Source: Candidatus Petromonas tenebris
GTDB lineage: Bacteria > Bacillota > Clostridia > Peptostreptococcales > Caminicellaceae
DNA: 64,000 nucleotides
Assembly: GCA_014236755.1 (NCBI GenBank)
Contig: JACCKY010000017.1
Span: forward strand, 21,355-85,354
Direction: 5' to 3'
The notes below the pieces were generated by a model, which saw only the letters and a list, made by a program, of their open reading frames with translations, searched no databases and was not told the origin of the DNA. The position numbers and the translations under genes are program-made. Positions 44,629-54,000 of this stretch are shown in pieces. Position 1 is the stretch's first letter. The number at the start of each line of letters is the position of its first letter.

Positions 44629-45217
44629 TTGGAACTTTAAAACCCCAGGTATTCCCGACAATATGTTCATCAGGGGCAAAGTACCTATGACTAAGGAAGA
44701 AATAAGGGCCCTTACTATTTCAAAGATGAGGCTTGATGAAAAACACCATGTTGTGGATATAGGAGCAGGAACAGGTTCCGTTTCAATAGAGGCGGCTTTA
44801 ATTTGCAGAAAGGGCAAAGTAACAGCAATAGAGAGAAATTCTGAAGGGGTAGAACTAATTAAAAAGAATATTGAGAAGTTTAGAGTTAATAATATAGAAG
44901 TTATTTATGGATACGCAGAAGAGGAATTAATAAAGCTTAAAAGTTTTGATAGGGCATTTATAGGTGGAAGTGGAGGAAAATTAAAAAAGATTTTAAAAAT
45001 GTGCAAAGAGAAATTAACCCATGAGGGCGTAGTTGTACTAAATGCCATTACGATTGAAACGTTGTATGAATCTATAAAGATATTAACAGAAATAAACTTT
45101 ACTAATATAGACATAGCATCTATTATGGTGTCTAAGGGAAAACAGGTTGGAAGATATACAATGATGGAAGCTTTAAATCCGATATATATAATATCTGCTA
45201 AGAAAGGTGACGGGTAA
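44618..45217 (+). CDS. cbiT: Cobalt-precorrin-6B C15-methyltransferase (decarboxylating)
   Basis: A 199-residue Rossmann-fold methyltransferase that methylates C15 and removes the C12 acetate carboxylate. Motif I is [17 protein letters not shown], with the [21 protein letters not shown] start and the [15 protein letters not shown] segment. It overlaps the cbiE end. ATG at 44618 or 44621 are both possible. The last codons and stop (GGTGACGGGTAA) match the GGTGACG/GGTAACA heptamers of repeat family 2, so the C-terminal tail KKGDG seems to come from a repeat fragment. Confidence 0.93.
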   Translation: MMSNWNFKTPGIPDNMFIRGKVPMTKEEIRALTISKMRLDEKHHVVDIGAGTGSVSIEAALICRKGKVTAIERNSEGVELIKKNIEKFRVNNIEVIYGYAEEELIKLKSFDRAFIGGSGGKLKKILKMCKEKLTHEGVVVLNAITIETLYESIKILTEINFTNIDIASIMVSKGKQVGRYTMMEALNPIYIISAKKGDG

Positions 45218-45267
45218 CAGCGCTTATGAATTTCAAATAAAGAAAGTAAAAAGAAAGAAGGGATAAA

Positions 45268-46026
45268 ATGAAAGTATTTTTTGTTGGTGCAGGTCCCGGT
45301 GATCCCGAGCTTATTACAGTAAAGGGAGCTAAGATTATAGCCCAGGCTGATATAATAATCTATGCAGGTTCCCTAGTGAATAAGGAAGTACTTAATAATA
45401 GAAAGGAAAATGCAAAGGTCTATAATAGTGCGTCCATGACTCTTGAAGAGGTAATAGAGGTTATGGAAAGGGGTATAAAAGAAGGAAAAACAGTTGCAAG
45501 GGTTCATACTGGTGATCCAAGCATATATGGAGCCATAAGGGAACAGATGGACATACTAGAAAAAAAGGGAGTTGAATATGAGGTCGTTCCTGGAGTGAGT
45601 TCCTTTGTAGCTGCTGCTGCTTCTATTAGGAAGGAATTTACTTTGCCTGGAGTATCACAAACTGTTATACTAACCAGAATGGAAGGCAGAACTCCAGTTC
45701 CTGAAAAAGAAAGTATTGAAAGCCTTGCACAACACAGAGCCTCCATGTGCGTTTTTCTTTCGGTACATATGATAGACAAGTTGGTAGAAAAACTATTGGT
45801 TCACTATCCTCTGAATACGCCGATAGCCGTAATTCAGAGGGCTTCATGGAATGATGAAAAAATTGTTGTTGGTACCCTTGAAGATATAGCCGATAAAGTA
45901 AAAGAAGCGGATATTACTAAAACGGCTCAAATACTTGTAGGCGATTTTTTAGGGGATGAATATGAGCTTTCAAAGCTTTACGACAAGGGTTTCAGCCATG
46001 GATATAGAAGGGCTAAAGATGAGTAA
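45268..46026 (+). CDS. cbiF: Cobalt-precorrin-4 C11-methyltransferase
   Basis: A 252-residue SAM-dependent tetrapyrrole methylase. KVFFVGAGPGDPELITVKGA, ADIIIYAGSLVN, RVHTGDPSIYGAIREQMD and VVPGVSSFVAAAASI are characteristic of CbiF/CobM. It methylates C11 of cobalt-precorrin-4. GAAGGGA precedes ATG. The cbiG ATG lies inside its last codons (ATGAGTAA), coupling methylation to ring-contraction hydrolysis. Confidence 0.95.
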   Translation: MKVFFVGAGPGDPELITVKGAKIIAQADIIIYAGSLVNKEVLNNRKENAKVYNSASMTLEEVIEVMERGIKEGKTVARVHTGDPSIYGAIREQMDILEKKGVEYEVVPGVSSFVAAAASIRKEFTLPGVSQTVILTRMEGRTPVPEKESIESLAQHRASMCVFLSVHMIDKLVEKLLVHYPLNTPIAVIQRASWNDEKIVVGTLEDIADKVKEADITKTAQILVGDFLGDEYELSKLYDKGFSHGYRRAKDE

Positions 46027-47059
46027 AGCTATTATTACGTTGACCAGAGGTGCAGCAGAGCTTGGTCTTAAGCTCATGAAGGAATATAGAGATGCTGTTT
46101 TGTATATTAATAAAAAATTTGATATAAAAGGAGATAATATACATAAGATAGAAAATGACATTAAAGACTTAATAAGTAATATTTTTAACAAATATGATTG
46201 TCTTATATTTATTATGGCCACTGGAATTGTAGTCAGAACCATAGCTCCCCATTTAAGGGATAAAATGAGGGATCCAGCCGTTGTGGTTTTGGATGAAAAA
46301 GGCAGACATGTAATCTCACTACTTTCGGGTCATTTAGGCAGAGCTAATGAGTATACCTTAGATATAGCGGAGAGGATAAATGGAAATCCCGTAATAACCA
46401 CGGCTTCAGATGTAAACAATACCTTGGCCATTGACACAATGGCTATGAAGCTGAATTGTAGGATAGAAGATTTAAAAAAAGCAACTAAAGTAACCGCCCA
46501 TATAGTAAATGGTGAAAAAGTAGGAATAATTTCAGAAATTCAATTAAATATGGACTTACCTGATAATTTGGTTATTATAGGAATTAAAGAAGAGTTAAAG
46601 TATGTGAAAGGGCTAATTTATATTACTAATAAAGACAGTGTTGAAAATATGGCGGAAGATACTGTGGTTCTAAGGCCTCCGAATCTGGTTGTTGGTATAG
46701 GTTGTAGGAAGGGTAAAAGAAAGGAAGAGATAGTAAGAGCAGTGAAGGAATCACTAAAACAAATTAACAGAAGTCCTTTGTCAATAAAACATATTGCAAC
46801 GATAGATGTAAAAAAGGATGAGAATGGAATTAAAGAGACTGCAGATTATTTTAAAGTACCCCTTGTTATAATAGATAGTAAAGAGGTAAAGAAAATAGAA
46901 AACAATTTTCAAATATCCTCTTTTGTGAAGAAATCTATAGGGGTTGGTGCAGTTTCTGAACCCGTTGCAGTTTTATCATCTAATGGCGGAAAATTAGTAT
47001 TAAATAAAACCAAATACGACGGTATTACAGTAGCCGTTGTAGAAGAAGGTGAAGTTTAG
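46019..47059 (+). CDS. cbiG: Cobalt-precorrin-5A hydrolase
   Basis: A 346-residue protein that opens the delta-lactone of cobalt-precorrin-5A and releases acetaldehyde. Visible are the N-terminal domain AIITLTRGAAELGLKL, the central DCLIFIMATGIVVRTIAPHL and LLSGHLGRANEYTLDIAE motifs, and the C-terminal domain starting VVGIGCRKGKRKEEI, ending with GVGAVSEPVAVLSSN. The frame is open from 45956 inside cbiF; ATG 46019 with AGAAGGG upstream is the natural start. hemA begins one base after its stop. Confidence 0.93.
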   Translation: MSKAIITLTRGAAELGLKLMKEYRDAVLYINKKFDIKGDNIHKIENDIKDLISNIFNKYDCLIFIMATGIVVRTIAPHLRDKMRDPAVVVLDEKGRHVISLLSGHLGRANEYTLDIAERINGNPVITTASDVNNTLAIDTMAMKLNCRIEDLKKATKVTAHIVNGEKVGIISEIQLNMDLPDNLVIIGIKEELKYVKGLIYITNKDSVENMAEDTVVLRPPNLVVGIGCRKGKRKEEIVRAVKESLKQINRSPLSIKHIATIDVKKDENGIKETADYFKVPLVIIDSKEVKKIENNFQISSFVKKSIGVGAVSEPVAVLSSNGGKLVLNKTKYDGITVAVVEEGEV

Positions 47060-48343
47060 ATGGATATTGTAGTAGTAGGTTTAAACCATAAAAAGACTCC
47101 AATTCATATAAGAGAAAAAGTTTCCTTTGCAGAAAGTAAAAAGGAAGAAGCCTTTGAAATACTAAAGAGAGCTCATTTTATAAAAGAATATATTATACTT
47201 TCTACCTGCAATAGAAGCGAGATTATTGCAGTGGTAAGTGATATTGACAGGGGAATTGACGAACTAAAGAGATTTTATATTAGTTTTTTCAATCTGGAAT
47301 TAGAGAGTATGGAAAACTATTTCATCACAAAATCCTCAGACAAGGCCGTAAAACATGTGTTTCACGTAGCTGCAGGATTAGATTCATTGGTAATAGGAGA
47401 AGACCAGATACTAGGTCAGCTTAGACAGGCCCATGAGTATGCACTGGAGAAAGGTGCCACGGGTTCTATTACAAATACTCTGATAAGGGAAGCCATTACT
47501 ACTGCAAAAAAAATAAAAAGACAAACTAAAATATCCGAAAACTCTCTTTCGATAAGTACAATAGCGGTAAAGTTCATTGAGAAAATGTTTAAGAATTTAA
47601 CTGACAAAAAAGTTTTAGTTATCGGTGTAGGTAAAATGAGCAGAATAGCTATTGAAAATTTAATATATAAAGGAGTTAAGGAAATATATGTAACAAACAG
47701 AACAAAGGGTCATGCAGTAGATTTGTCAAAAAGATATGATGAAATAGGGGTAGTAGATTTCCATGACAGATATAGGATGATTAAACAAGTTGATATAATA
47801 ATTACTTCAACCAGTGCTCCCCATCATGTTTTGACAAAGGAAGAATTCATTAAGTATTATGTTCCTGAAAATAAGTTATGTATAATTGATATAGCACTGC
47901 CTAGGGATGTTGAATACTCTATAGGAGACCTTGAAGGAGTATCTTTATACGAGCTGGATAAGCTGAGAAGCGTTGCGGATGAAAACTTTAAAATAAGAAT
48001 GAAGGCTGCTAAAATTGCCTCTCAGATTATTATCGAAGATTGTATTAAATTTGAAAACTGGTATAACTGCCTGCCTATTTACCCAGTCATAAAGGATCTA
48101 AAGCAATATACCTCTCATATTGTTAATAGGGAATTGGAGGCTTTTACTGAGAGGAATCAGCATTTGAATCAGAAGGATTTAGAGCAGATTGAGCTTTTTA
48201 CCAAAAGTCTTGTTAAGAAGATATTTAAAAAACCACTTATTGAGCTTAAGCGGGCAGGAGAAGATAAACAGGGAGAGTTATTTGCAAGAGTAACTAAGGA
48301 GCTCTTTGGGCTTTCGGAAAAGAGTTGTAAAAAGAAACCTTAA
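47060..48343 (+). CDS. hemA: Glutamyl-tRNA reductase
   Basis: A 427-residue NADPH enzyme reducing glutamyl-tRNA(Glu) to glutamate-1-semialdehyde, the first step of tetrapyrrole synthesis by the C5 route. The catalytic cysteine is C50 in ILSTCNRSEI, preceded by the conserved VVVGLNHKKTPIHIREK. HVAAGLDSLVIGEDQILGQ and the NADP-binding VLVIGVGKMSRIAIENL follow. It sits inside the cbi run directly after cbiG, so precursor supply is co-expressed with corrin ring synthesis. The C-terminal region KDLKQYTSHIVNREL is the dimerisation helix. Confidence 0.95.
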   Translation: MDIVVVGLNHKKTPIHIREKVSFAESKKEEAFEILKRAHFIKEYIILSTCNRSEIIAVVSDIDRGIDELKRFYISFFNLELESMENYFITKSSDKAVKHVFHVAAGLDSLVIGEDQILGQLRQAHEYALEKGATGSITNTLIREAITTAKKIKRQTKISENSLSISTIAVKFIEKMFKNLTDKKVLVIGVGKMSRIAIENLIYKGVKEIYVTNRTKGHAVDLSKRYDEIGVVDFHDRYRMIKQVDIIITSTSAPHHVLTKEEFIKYYVPENKLCIIDIALPRDVEYSIGDLEGVSLYELDKLRSVADENFKIRMKAAKIASQIIIEDCIKFENWYNCLPIYPVIKDLKQYTSHIVNRELEAFTERNQHLNQKDLEQIELFTKSLVKKIFKKPLIELKRAGEDKQGELFARVTKELFGLSEKSCKKKP

Positions 48344-48416
48344 AATCCTTAGAGCAAAACAAATTAAAGTTGTTTACTTAAATATAACAAACCTATAATA
48401 AAGAGGGGGATATGCT

Positions 48417-49157
48417 GTGAGTAAAGATGGCAAGATATATGTAGTAGGAATCGGACCAGGTAATAGAGAACAAATGAGTTTGATGGCCTTAAGAGCCATA
48501 GAGGAGTCGGAAACCGTTATAGGCTATAGGACCTATATTGACTTAATAGAGGATTTGCTGGAAGGAAAAGAAGTTATAAACTCAGGAATGAAAAAAGAAA
48601 TAGAAAGATGTAATTTAACTATAGATGAGGCGGAAAAAGGTAAGGTGGTCTCTATTGTGAGTAGCGGTGACCCTGGAGTATATGGAATGGCAGGAGCTTT
48701 ACTGGAGCTTTCCCACAAAAGAAAAAGCGATATAGAGATAGAAATAGTACCTGGTATAACGGCGGCTAATGCGGCTGCAGCCTCATTAGGGTCGCCCCTA
48801 ATGCATGATTATGCAGTAATATCATTGAGTGATCTTCTGACGGATTGGGAGGTAATCAAAAAGAGAGTTGAGTACGCTGCTGTCGGAGATTTCGTTATAG
48901 CCCTATATAATCCAAAGAGTAAAAAAAGAGTTAATCAAATTATCGAAGCAAGGGAGATTATATCAAAACATAGAAAACCCGATACTCCTGTAGGTATTGT
49001 GAGAAATGCCAAAAGAGATGGAGAAAAAATAATTGTAACAGACTTAAAAAATATGTTAGAACATGAGATAGATATGTTTACAATAGTTATAATTGGAAAT
49101 TCAAATACCTATAGATTTAAAGGTAAAATGGTAACACCGAGGGGTTACTTCAAATGA
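48417..49157 (+). CDS. cbiH: Cobalt-precorrin-3B C17-methyltransferase
   Basis: A 246-residue SAM-dependent tetrapyrrole methylase. It methylates C17 and drives ring contraction in the anaerobic pathway. IYVVGIGPGNREQMSLMAL, ETVIGYRTYIDLIEDL, VSSGDPGVYGMAGA and VPGITAANAAAASLGSPL are typical of CbiH/CobJ. No extra C-terminal iron-sulfur domain is fused, in contrast to some homologues. The start is GTG with AGAGGGGG upstream. Its stop overlaps the cbiJ ATG by four bases. Confidence 0.94.
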   Translation: MSKDGKIYVVGIGPGNREQMSLMALRAIEESETVIGYRTYIDLIEDLLEGKEVINSGMKKEIERCNLTIDEAEKGKVVSIVSSGDPGVYGMAGALLELSHKRKSDIEIEIVPGITAANAAAASLGSPLMHDYAVISLSDLLTDWEVIKKRVEYAAVGDFVIALYNPKSKKRVNQIIEAREIISKHRKPDTPVGIVRNAKRDGEKIIVTDLKNMLEHEIDMFTIVIIGNSNTYRFKGKMVTPRGYFK

Positions 49158-49918
49158 TACTAGTTTTAAGTGGTACGAAGGATGGAAGGGATTTGGTATA
49201 TAAGTTATACGAAAGAAATTATCCTTTGGTTGTAACTACAGCCACAGATTATGGTAAGAGCCTTTTTGACGAAAGCATGGAGCTTAAGGTTTTCAGTAGA
49301 AGACTTAGTTGTGATGAGATGATTGAATTTATGAAAGACAATAAAATCAAATTAGCAATTGATGGGACTCACCCTTACGCTGAGGAGGCCAGTAAAAATA
49401 TATCCAAAGCTTGCAAAACTATGAAAATTCCCTGTATAAGGTATCAAAGAAAGAAAAGCAGTTTTAAAAAATATGGAGATATAATCAAGTGGGCTGAGGA
49501 CTATTATAAAGCAGCTGAAATTTTAAGTAAACAAGATGGCAAGGTGCTTCTAACCACTGGAAGCAAAACCCTAGAAGTTTTTACTCAGAAAATACCGACT
49601 CAAAGACTTGTTGTAAGGGTATTGCCTTTAGGTAGTATAATAGAGAAGTGTGAAAAACTAGGTTTTAAACCTTCAAATATAATTGCAATGCAAGGGCCTT
49701 TTTCGAAGGAAATAAATATGGAAATAATTAAAAAATATGGAATAGATATATTAGTTACTAAGGATAGTGGAAAAATTGGAGGAACTGAGGAAAAGCTGGA
49801 AGCAGCCATGAATTGTGGTATATCAGTTTTAATGATTGCCAGACCTACTCAGTATACGGAAAATGTCTGCAGTACCATAGAGGAAGTTATAAATAAGGTG
49901 AGTGAAATTTATGGGTAA
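49154..49918 (+). CDS. cbiJ: Cobalt-precorrin-6A reductase
   Basis: A 254-residue NAD(P)H-dependent reductase acting on cobalt-precorrin-6A. ILVLSGTKDGRDLVYKL at the N-terminus, LAIDGTHPYAEEASKNI, CIRYQRK, LLTTGSKTLEVF and the IAMQGPFSKEINMEI, TKDSGKIGGTEEKLEAA motifs fit CbiJ/CobK. ATG overlaps the cbiH stop (ATGA). The next gene starts within its last codons. Confidence 0.94.
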   Translation: MILVLSGTKDGRDLVYKLYERNYPLVVTTATDYGKSLFDESMELKVFSRRLSCDEMIEFMKDNKIKLAIDGTHPYAEEASKNISKACKTMKIPCIRYQRKKSSFKKYGDIIKWAEDYYKAAEILSKQDGKVLLTTGSKTLEVFTQKIPTQRLVVRVLPLGSIIEKCEKLGFKPSNIIAMQGPFSKEINMEIIKKYGIDILVTKDSGKIGGTEEKLEAAMNCGISVLMIARPTQYTENVCSTIEEVINKVSEIYG

Positions 49919-50573
49919 ATATTATCCGATTATGCTGAATATAAGTGGGAAGAAATGTACGGTAGTAGGAGGAGGAAAAGTTGCAGAAAGGAAGGTAGAT
50001 TCACTGCTGTTATATGGTGCAAATGTTCAAGTAATTAGTCCTTCTATTACTGAAAGATTAAATAACTATTCTAAAGAAGATAAAATATATCTCATTAGAC
50101 GAAAGTATCAATATGGAGACCTAAAGGGTAGTTTTCTGGTGTACGCTGCTACTGATAATGATTATATTAATCGTCAGTGCTTGGAAGAATGTAGGGAGAG
50201 AGGAATTATTCTTAATGTAGTAGATAAGCCCGAAATGTGTGACTTTATAGTTCCTGCCAATGTTAGGAGGGGCGATTTGAACATAAGCATATCTACCAAC
50301 GGAAAAAGCCCTGCTCTATCTAGAAAGATACGGGAGGAACTAGAGAAAAAATATCCGGAAGAGTACTCCAAGTACATAGATATATTGGGAGAAATTAGAG
50401 ATATGGTTAAGAAGGAAGTTAGAGATATTCATCATCGCAGGGAGATTTTTTTTGAGCTAGTTTATTCAGATGTGATTGACAAATACATAAAGAACAAAAA
50501 AGATATTGATTTGAAGAAGGAATTATATGATATTTTTTTGAGAAAGGCAGCTGAATTAAATGAAAAGAAGTAA
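49911..50573 (+). CDS. Precorrin-2 dehydrogenase / sirohydrochlorin ferrochelatase-like protein
   Basis: A 220-residue protein matching the N-terminal (CysG-B/Met8/SirC) part of siroheme synthase. MLNISGKKCTVVGGGKVAERKV is the NAD-binding Rossmann motif; FLVYAATDNDYINRQCLEEC, VVDKPEMCDFIVPANVRRG and the GDLNISISTNGKSPALSRKIREELE region are family signatures. It oxidises precorrin-2 to sirohydrochlorin (factor II); whether it also chelates cobalt or iron is unknown, which matters because no cbiK/cbiX is seen here. ATG 49911 overlaps cbiJ. Confidence 0.9.
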   Translation: MGKYYPIMLNISGKKCTVVGGGKVAERKVDSLLLYGANVQVISPSITERLNNYSKEDKIYLIRRKYQYGDLKGSFLVYAATDNDYINRQCLEECRERGIILNVVDKPEMCDFIVPANVRRGDLNISISTNGKSPALSRKIREELEKKYPEEYSKYIDILGEIRDMVKKEVRDIHHRREIFFELVYSDVIDKYIKNKKDIDLKKELYDIFLRKAAELNEKK

Positions 50574-51492
50574 GATAATAATAGGCACCAGAAGTAGTGA
50601 ACTTGCTCTGACTCAGACTAACATAGTGATTGAAAAATTCAAGAAGATATATCCTGAGATTAACTTTGAAATTAAGAAGATAAAAACCATAGGAGACAAA
50701 ATACTTGACAAAACTCTCAACAAAATAGGGGGTAAGGGTTTATTTGTAAAGGAAATCGAAATTGCATTATTAAAAAAAGAAATAGATATCGCTGTTCACA
50801 GTATGAAGGATGTACCTAGTGAATTTCCTGAAGGGTTGGAGATTGGAGCTATAACGGAAAGAGAAGACGTAAGGGATGTACTCATTTCTAAAGATGGCAA
50901 GAAACTTGCCGAATTAAAAGAAGGAGCCAGAATAGGAACCAGCAGTCTAAGAAGGGGAGCACAAATAAAAGCATTAAGAAATGATGTGGTAGTAGAACCC
51001 ATAAGAGGTAATATACAAACTAGAATAAATAAAATTGATGAAATGAATTTAGATGGCGTAATATTAGCAGCTGCAGGTATTATAAGAATGGGAATGGCTA
51101 AGCATATATCTCAATTTTTTGATATAGAGGAACTTATACCTGCAGTAGGACAGGGTGCCCTTGGATTAGAGATAAGAAGCGATGATGAATTTATAAAATC
51201 TATGGTATCCAAGGTAAGTCACAAAGAGACTCAATATGCGGTTAGAGCAGAAAGAAAATTTATGGAAACATTAAATGGTGGATGTCATGTACCCATCGGT
51301 GCTTATGGCTTTATAGAAGATAATTGTATGAAAATGGTGGGCATGGCAGCTTCACTGGACGGAAAGAAAGTTGTAAGGGTTTATGATGAGGCAAAGATGG
51401 AGGATTATGAATTACTGGGGAGGAAAGTTGGAGAAGAGGTTTTAACAAAAGGTGGAAGGGAAATACTTAATGAAATAGAAGGTGATGTATAA
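50560..51492 (+). CDS. hemC: Hydroxymethylbilane synthase (porphobilinogen deaminase)
   Basis: A 310-residue enzyme that polymerises four porphobilinogens into hydroxymethylbilane. IIIGTRSSELALTQTNIVIE, HSMKDVPSEFPEGLEIGA, RIGTSSLRRGAQIKAL and PIRGNIQTRINKID are diagnostic. The dipyrromethane-cofactor cysteine is C242 in LNGGCHVPIGAYG. It overlaps the previous gene by 14 bases and the cobA-hemD start by one (TAATG), so the group is translationally linked. Confidence 0.96.
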   Translation: MKRSKIIIGTRSSELALTQTNIVIEKFKKIYPEINFEIKKIKTIGDKILDKTLNKIGGKGLFVKEIEIALLKKEIDIAVHSMKDVPSEFPEGLEIGAITEREDVRDVLISKDGKKLAELKEGARIGTSSLRRGAQIKALRNDVVVEPIRGNIQTRINKIDEMNLDGVILAAAGIIRMGMAKHISQFFDIEELIPAVGQGALGLEIRSDDEFIKSMVSKVSHKETQYAVRAERKFMETLNGGCHVPIGAYGFIEDNCMKMVGMAASLDGKKVVRVYDEAKMEDYELLGRKVGEEVLTKGGREILNEIEGDV

Positions 51493-53018
51493 TGAATGGA
51501 AAGGTATACTTAGTAGGTGCCGGGCCGGGAAATTATAAGCTCATTACCCTAAGGGGCTTGGAAGCCATAAAGAAGGCCGATGTGATTTTATATGATAGGC
51601 TTGCCAATTCGAAACTCTTAAAATATGCTGGAAAAGATGCTCAACTTATTTATGTAGGTAAGGCTCCAAATGCCCACACCTATACCCAGGAGGAAATAAG
51701 CAAACTTATATTGAATAAAGCCCTTGAAGGAAAGGTGGTTGCTAGGCTGAAGGGAGGAGACCCCTTTGTATTCGGCAGGGGAGGAGAGGAAGCAAGTCTT
51801 TTAGCTGAAAACGGTATAGAATTTGAGATAGTACCTGGAATAACCTCTGCTATTTCAGTTCCTGCCTACTCAGGAATTCCCGTAACCCATAGAAATGTCA
51901 GCTCTTCCTTCCATGTAATTACCGGTCATGAAGATCCTACAAAGGAAGATAAATCTCTTGATTATGAAGTATTGGCAAAACTTAAAGGAACTTTAATATT
52001 TTTAATGGGAATAAAGAATATTGGAGACATATGTAATAAACTTATATCAAATGGTCAATCTCCTGATAGACCCGTTGCTGTGATTAGGAGGGGAACTACG
52101 GTAGAACAGAGGATTTTAAAGGGAACTCTAAAGGATATAGCTAATAGAGTTAAGGAGAATAACTTTAAAAATCCAGCTATCATAATAGTAGGGGAAGTAG
52201 TTAATCTTGCAGATACCCTTAGCTGGTTCGATAAAAAACCTCTTTTCGGAAAAAAAGTGCTTGTTACTCGCACAAGACAGCAGGCCAGTAAGCTTTCCGA
52301 AAAAATAGAGGAACTAGGTGGTGAGGCCATAGAATTTCCAACCATAGAGATTATAGAAAATGACAAATATGATGATATGGATAGAGCGATTAATGAAATC
52401 GGAAAATACAGATGGATTATATTCACCAGTGCCAATGGGGTCAAGTTTTTCTTTAAGAGATTAAGGGAATTAGGATCTGACGTAAGAGCATTATATAATG
52501 CAATGCTATGTGCTATTGGTCCGGCAACTGCTAAGGCACTTGAGGATATGGGACTCAGAGTCGATTACGTTCCCAAGGAGTACAGGGCAGAGGCCATAGT
52601 AGATAGTATAAAGGATAAGGTTCAGCAAGGAGATAAGGTACTTCTTCCAAGGGCTGATATAGCACGTAAAGTTTTAGTAGAAGAATTAGAAGAGCTAGGT
52701 GCAGAGGTGGATAATATACCTGTTTACAAAACCTTAATTCCTGATTATGATAGGGAAGAACTTATAAGATTAATTAAAGAAAACAAAATTGATGTAATTA
52801 CTTTTACAAGCTCTTCTACGGTAAGGAATTTTTATAGAGTTCTGGGAGAAGAAAACATAGATTTAATCAATGAAATTATTGTAGCAGCTATAGGACCGAT
52901 TACAGGTCAAACTGCAAGGGAGTTAGGTATTAAGGTGGATATAATAGCTCGAGAATATAATATACCGGGTTTGGTAAATGGAATCTTGGAGTATTTTAAC
53001 AAGTGGGAGGAGGTGTAA
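51492..53018 (+). CDS. cobA-hemD: Uroporphyrinogen-III C-methyltransferase / uroporphyrinogen-III synthase fusion
   Basis: A 508-residue fusion. Residues 1-~245 are SUMT (CobA), with [48 protein letters not shown] and [21 protein letters not shown], making precorrin-2 by C2 and C7 methylation. Residues ~250-508 are HemD, starting [20 protein letters not shown] and containing [17 protein letters not shown] and the [14 protein letters not shown] segment, cyclising hydroxymethylbilane. This fusion is common in Clostridia. hemB follows directly. Confidence 0.95.
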   Translation: MNGKVYLVGAGPGNYKLITLRGLEAIKKADVILYDRLANSKLLKYAGKDAQLIYVGKAPNAHTYTQEEISKLILNKALEGKVVARLKGGDPFVFGRGGEEASLLAENGIEFEIVPGITSAISVPAYSGIPVTHRNVSSSFHVITGHEDPTKEDKSLDYEVLAKLKGTLIFLMGIKNIGDICNKLISNGQSPDRPVAVIRRGTTVEQRILKGTLKDIANRVKENNFKNPAIIIVGEVVNLADTLSWFDKKPLFGKKVLVTRTRQQASKLSEKIEELGGEAIEFPTIEIIENDKYDDMDRAINEIGKYRWIIFTSANGVKFFFKRLRELGSDVRALYNAMLCAIGPATAKALEDMGLRVDYVPKEYRAEAIVDSIKDKVQQGDKVLLPRADIARKVLVEELEELGAEVDNIPVYKTLIPDYDREELIRLIKENKIDVITFTSSSTVRNFYRVLGEENIDLINEIIVAAIGPITGQTARELGIKVDIIAREYNIPGLVNGILEYFNKWEEV

Positions 53019-53022
53019 AATA

Positions 53023-54000
53023 GTGAATCTGATAAATAGACCAAGAAGGTTGAGATTAAACAGTAGTATCAGAAGTTTAGTTAGAGAAACAAAGTTAAAT
53101 GTAGATGATTTTATTTACCCTTTATTTTTGGTTGAAGGAGAAAAAATAAAGGAAGAAATATCAACTCTTCCCGGAAATTATCACTTCTCCGTAGATATGC
53201 TTGAGAAGGAAATTGATGAAATATATAGTCTGGGAATAAAGGCTGTTTTACTGTTTGGAGTTCCAGATAAGAAGGATCCATTTGGAAGTGAAGCCTACAG
53301 CAACACAGGAGTAGTACAGCAAGGTATCAAGGAAATCAAAAAGATTAACAAAGATATATTGGTTATCACTGATATATGTATGTGTCAATATACTGATCAC
53401 GGCCACTGTGGAATCATTCATGATTATGATGTAAGCAATGATGAGACATTGAATTACCTAGCAAAAATTGCATTGTCTCATGCTAAGGCTGGGGCAGATA
53501 TGGTTGCACCATCGGATATGATGGATGGTAGGGTTGCGGCAATCAGAAAAATTCTTGACGATAACAGCTATAAAGATGTATCCATAATGGCCTATAGCGC
53601 AAAGTATGCATCTGCATTTTACGGTCCATTCAGGGCAGCTGCCCATTCAACGCCACAATTTGGAGATAGAAGGACTTACCAGATGGATCCTGCAAACTCT
53701 GATGAGGCTTTAAGGGAGATAGAGTTGGATCTGAAGGAAGGGGCAGATATAGTGATGGTAAAGCCTGCTCTAGCTTATTTAGATATAATAAGAAGAGTAA
53801 AGGACAATTACAACGTTCCTATTGCAGCCTACAATGTAAGCGGTGAGTATGCCATGATTAAAGCTGCAATAGAGAAAGGGCTTGTGGATGAAAGATCCAT
53901 AGTTACTGAGTCACTGACAAGTATGAAAAGGGCAGGAGCAGACATTATCATAACCTATTTTGCAAAGGATATGGCAAGATGGATTCAGGAGGGAAGATAA
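53023..54000 (+). CDS. hemB: Porphobilinogen synthase (delta-aminolevulinate dehydratase)
   Basis: A 325-residue enzyme that condenses two 5-aminolevulinates. Active-site lysines are in [15 protein letters not shown] and [12 protein letters not shown]. The zinc-type cysteine cluster is present in [15 protein letters not shown] (C-x-C-x7-C), so it is a Zn-dependent form. The frame opens at 52978 inside cobA-hemD; GTG at 53023, with GGGAGGAGG upstream, begins at the conserved [18 protein letters not shown]. hemL starts immediately after the stop. Confidence 0.95.
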   Translation: MNLINRPRRLRLNSSIRSLVRETKLNVDDFIYPLFLVEGEKIKEEISTLPGNYHFSVDMLEKEIDEIYSLGIKAVLLFGVPDKKDPFGSEAYSNTGVVQQGIKEIKKINKDILVITDICMCQYTDHGHCGIIHDYDVSNDETLNYLAKIALSHAKAGADMVAPSDMMDGRVAAIRKILDDNSYKDVSIMAYSAKYASAFYGPFRAAAHSTPQFGDRRTYQMDPANSDEALREIELDLKEGADIVMVKPALAYLDIIRRVKDNYNVPIAAYNVSGEYAMIKAAIEKGLVDERSIVTESLTSMKRAGADIIITYFAKDMARWIQEGR

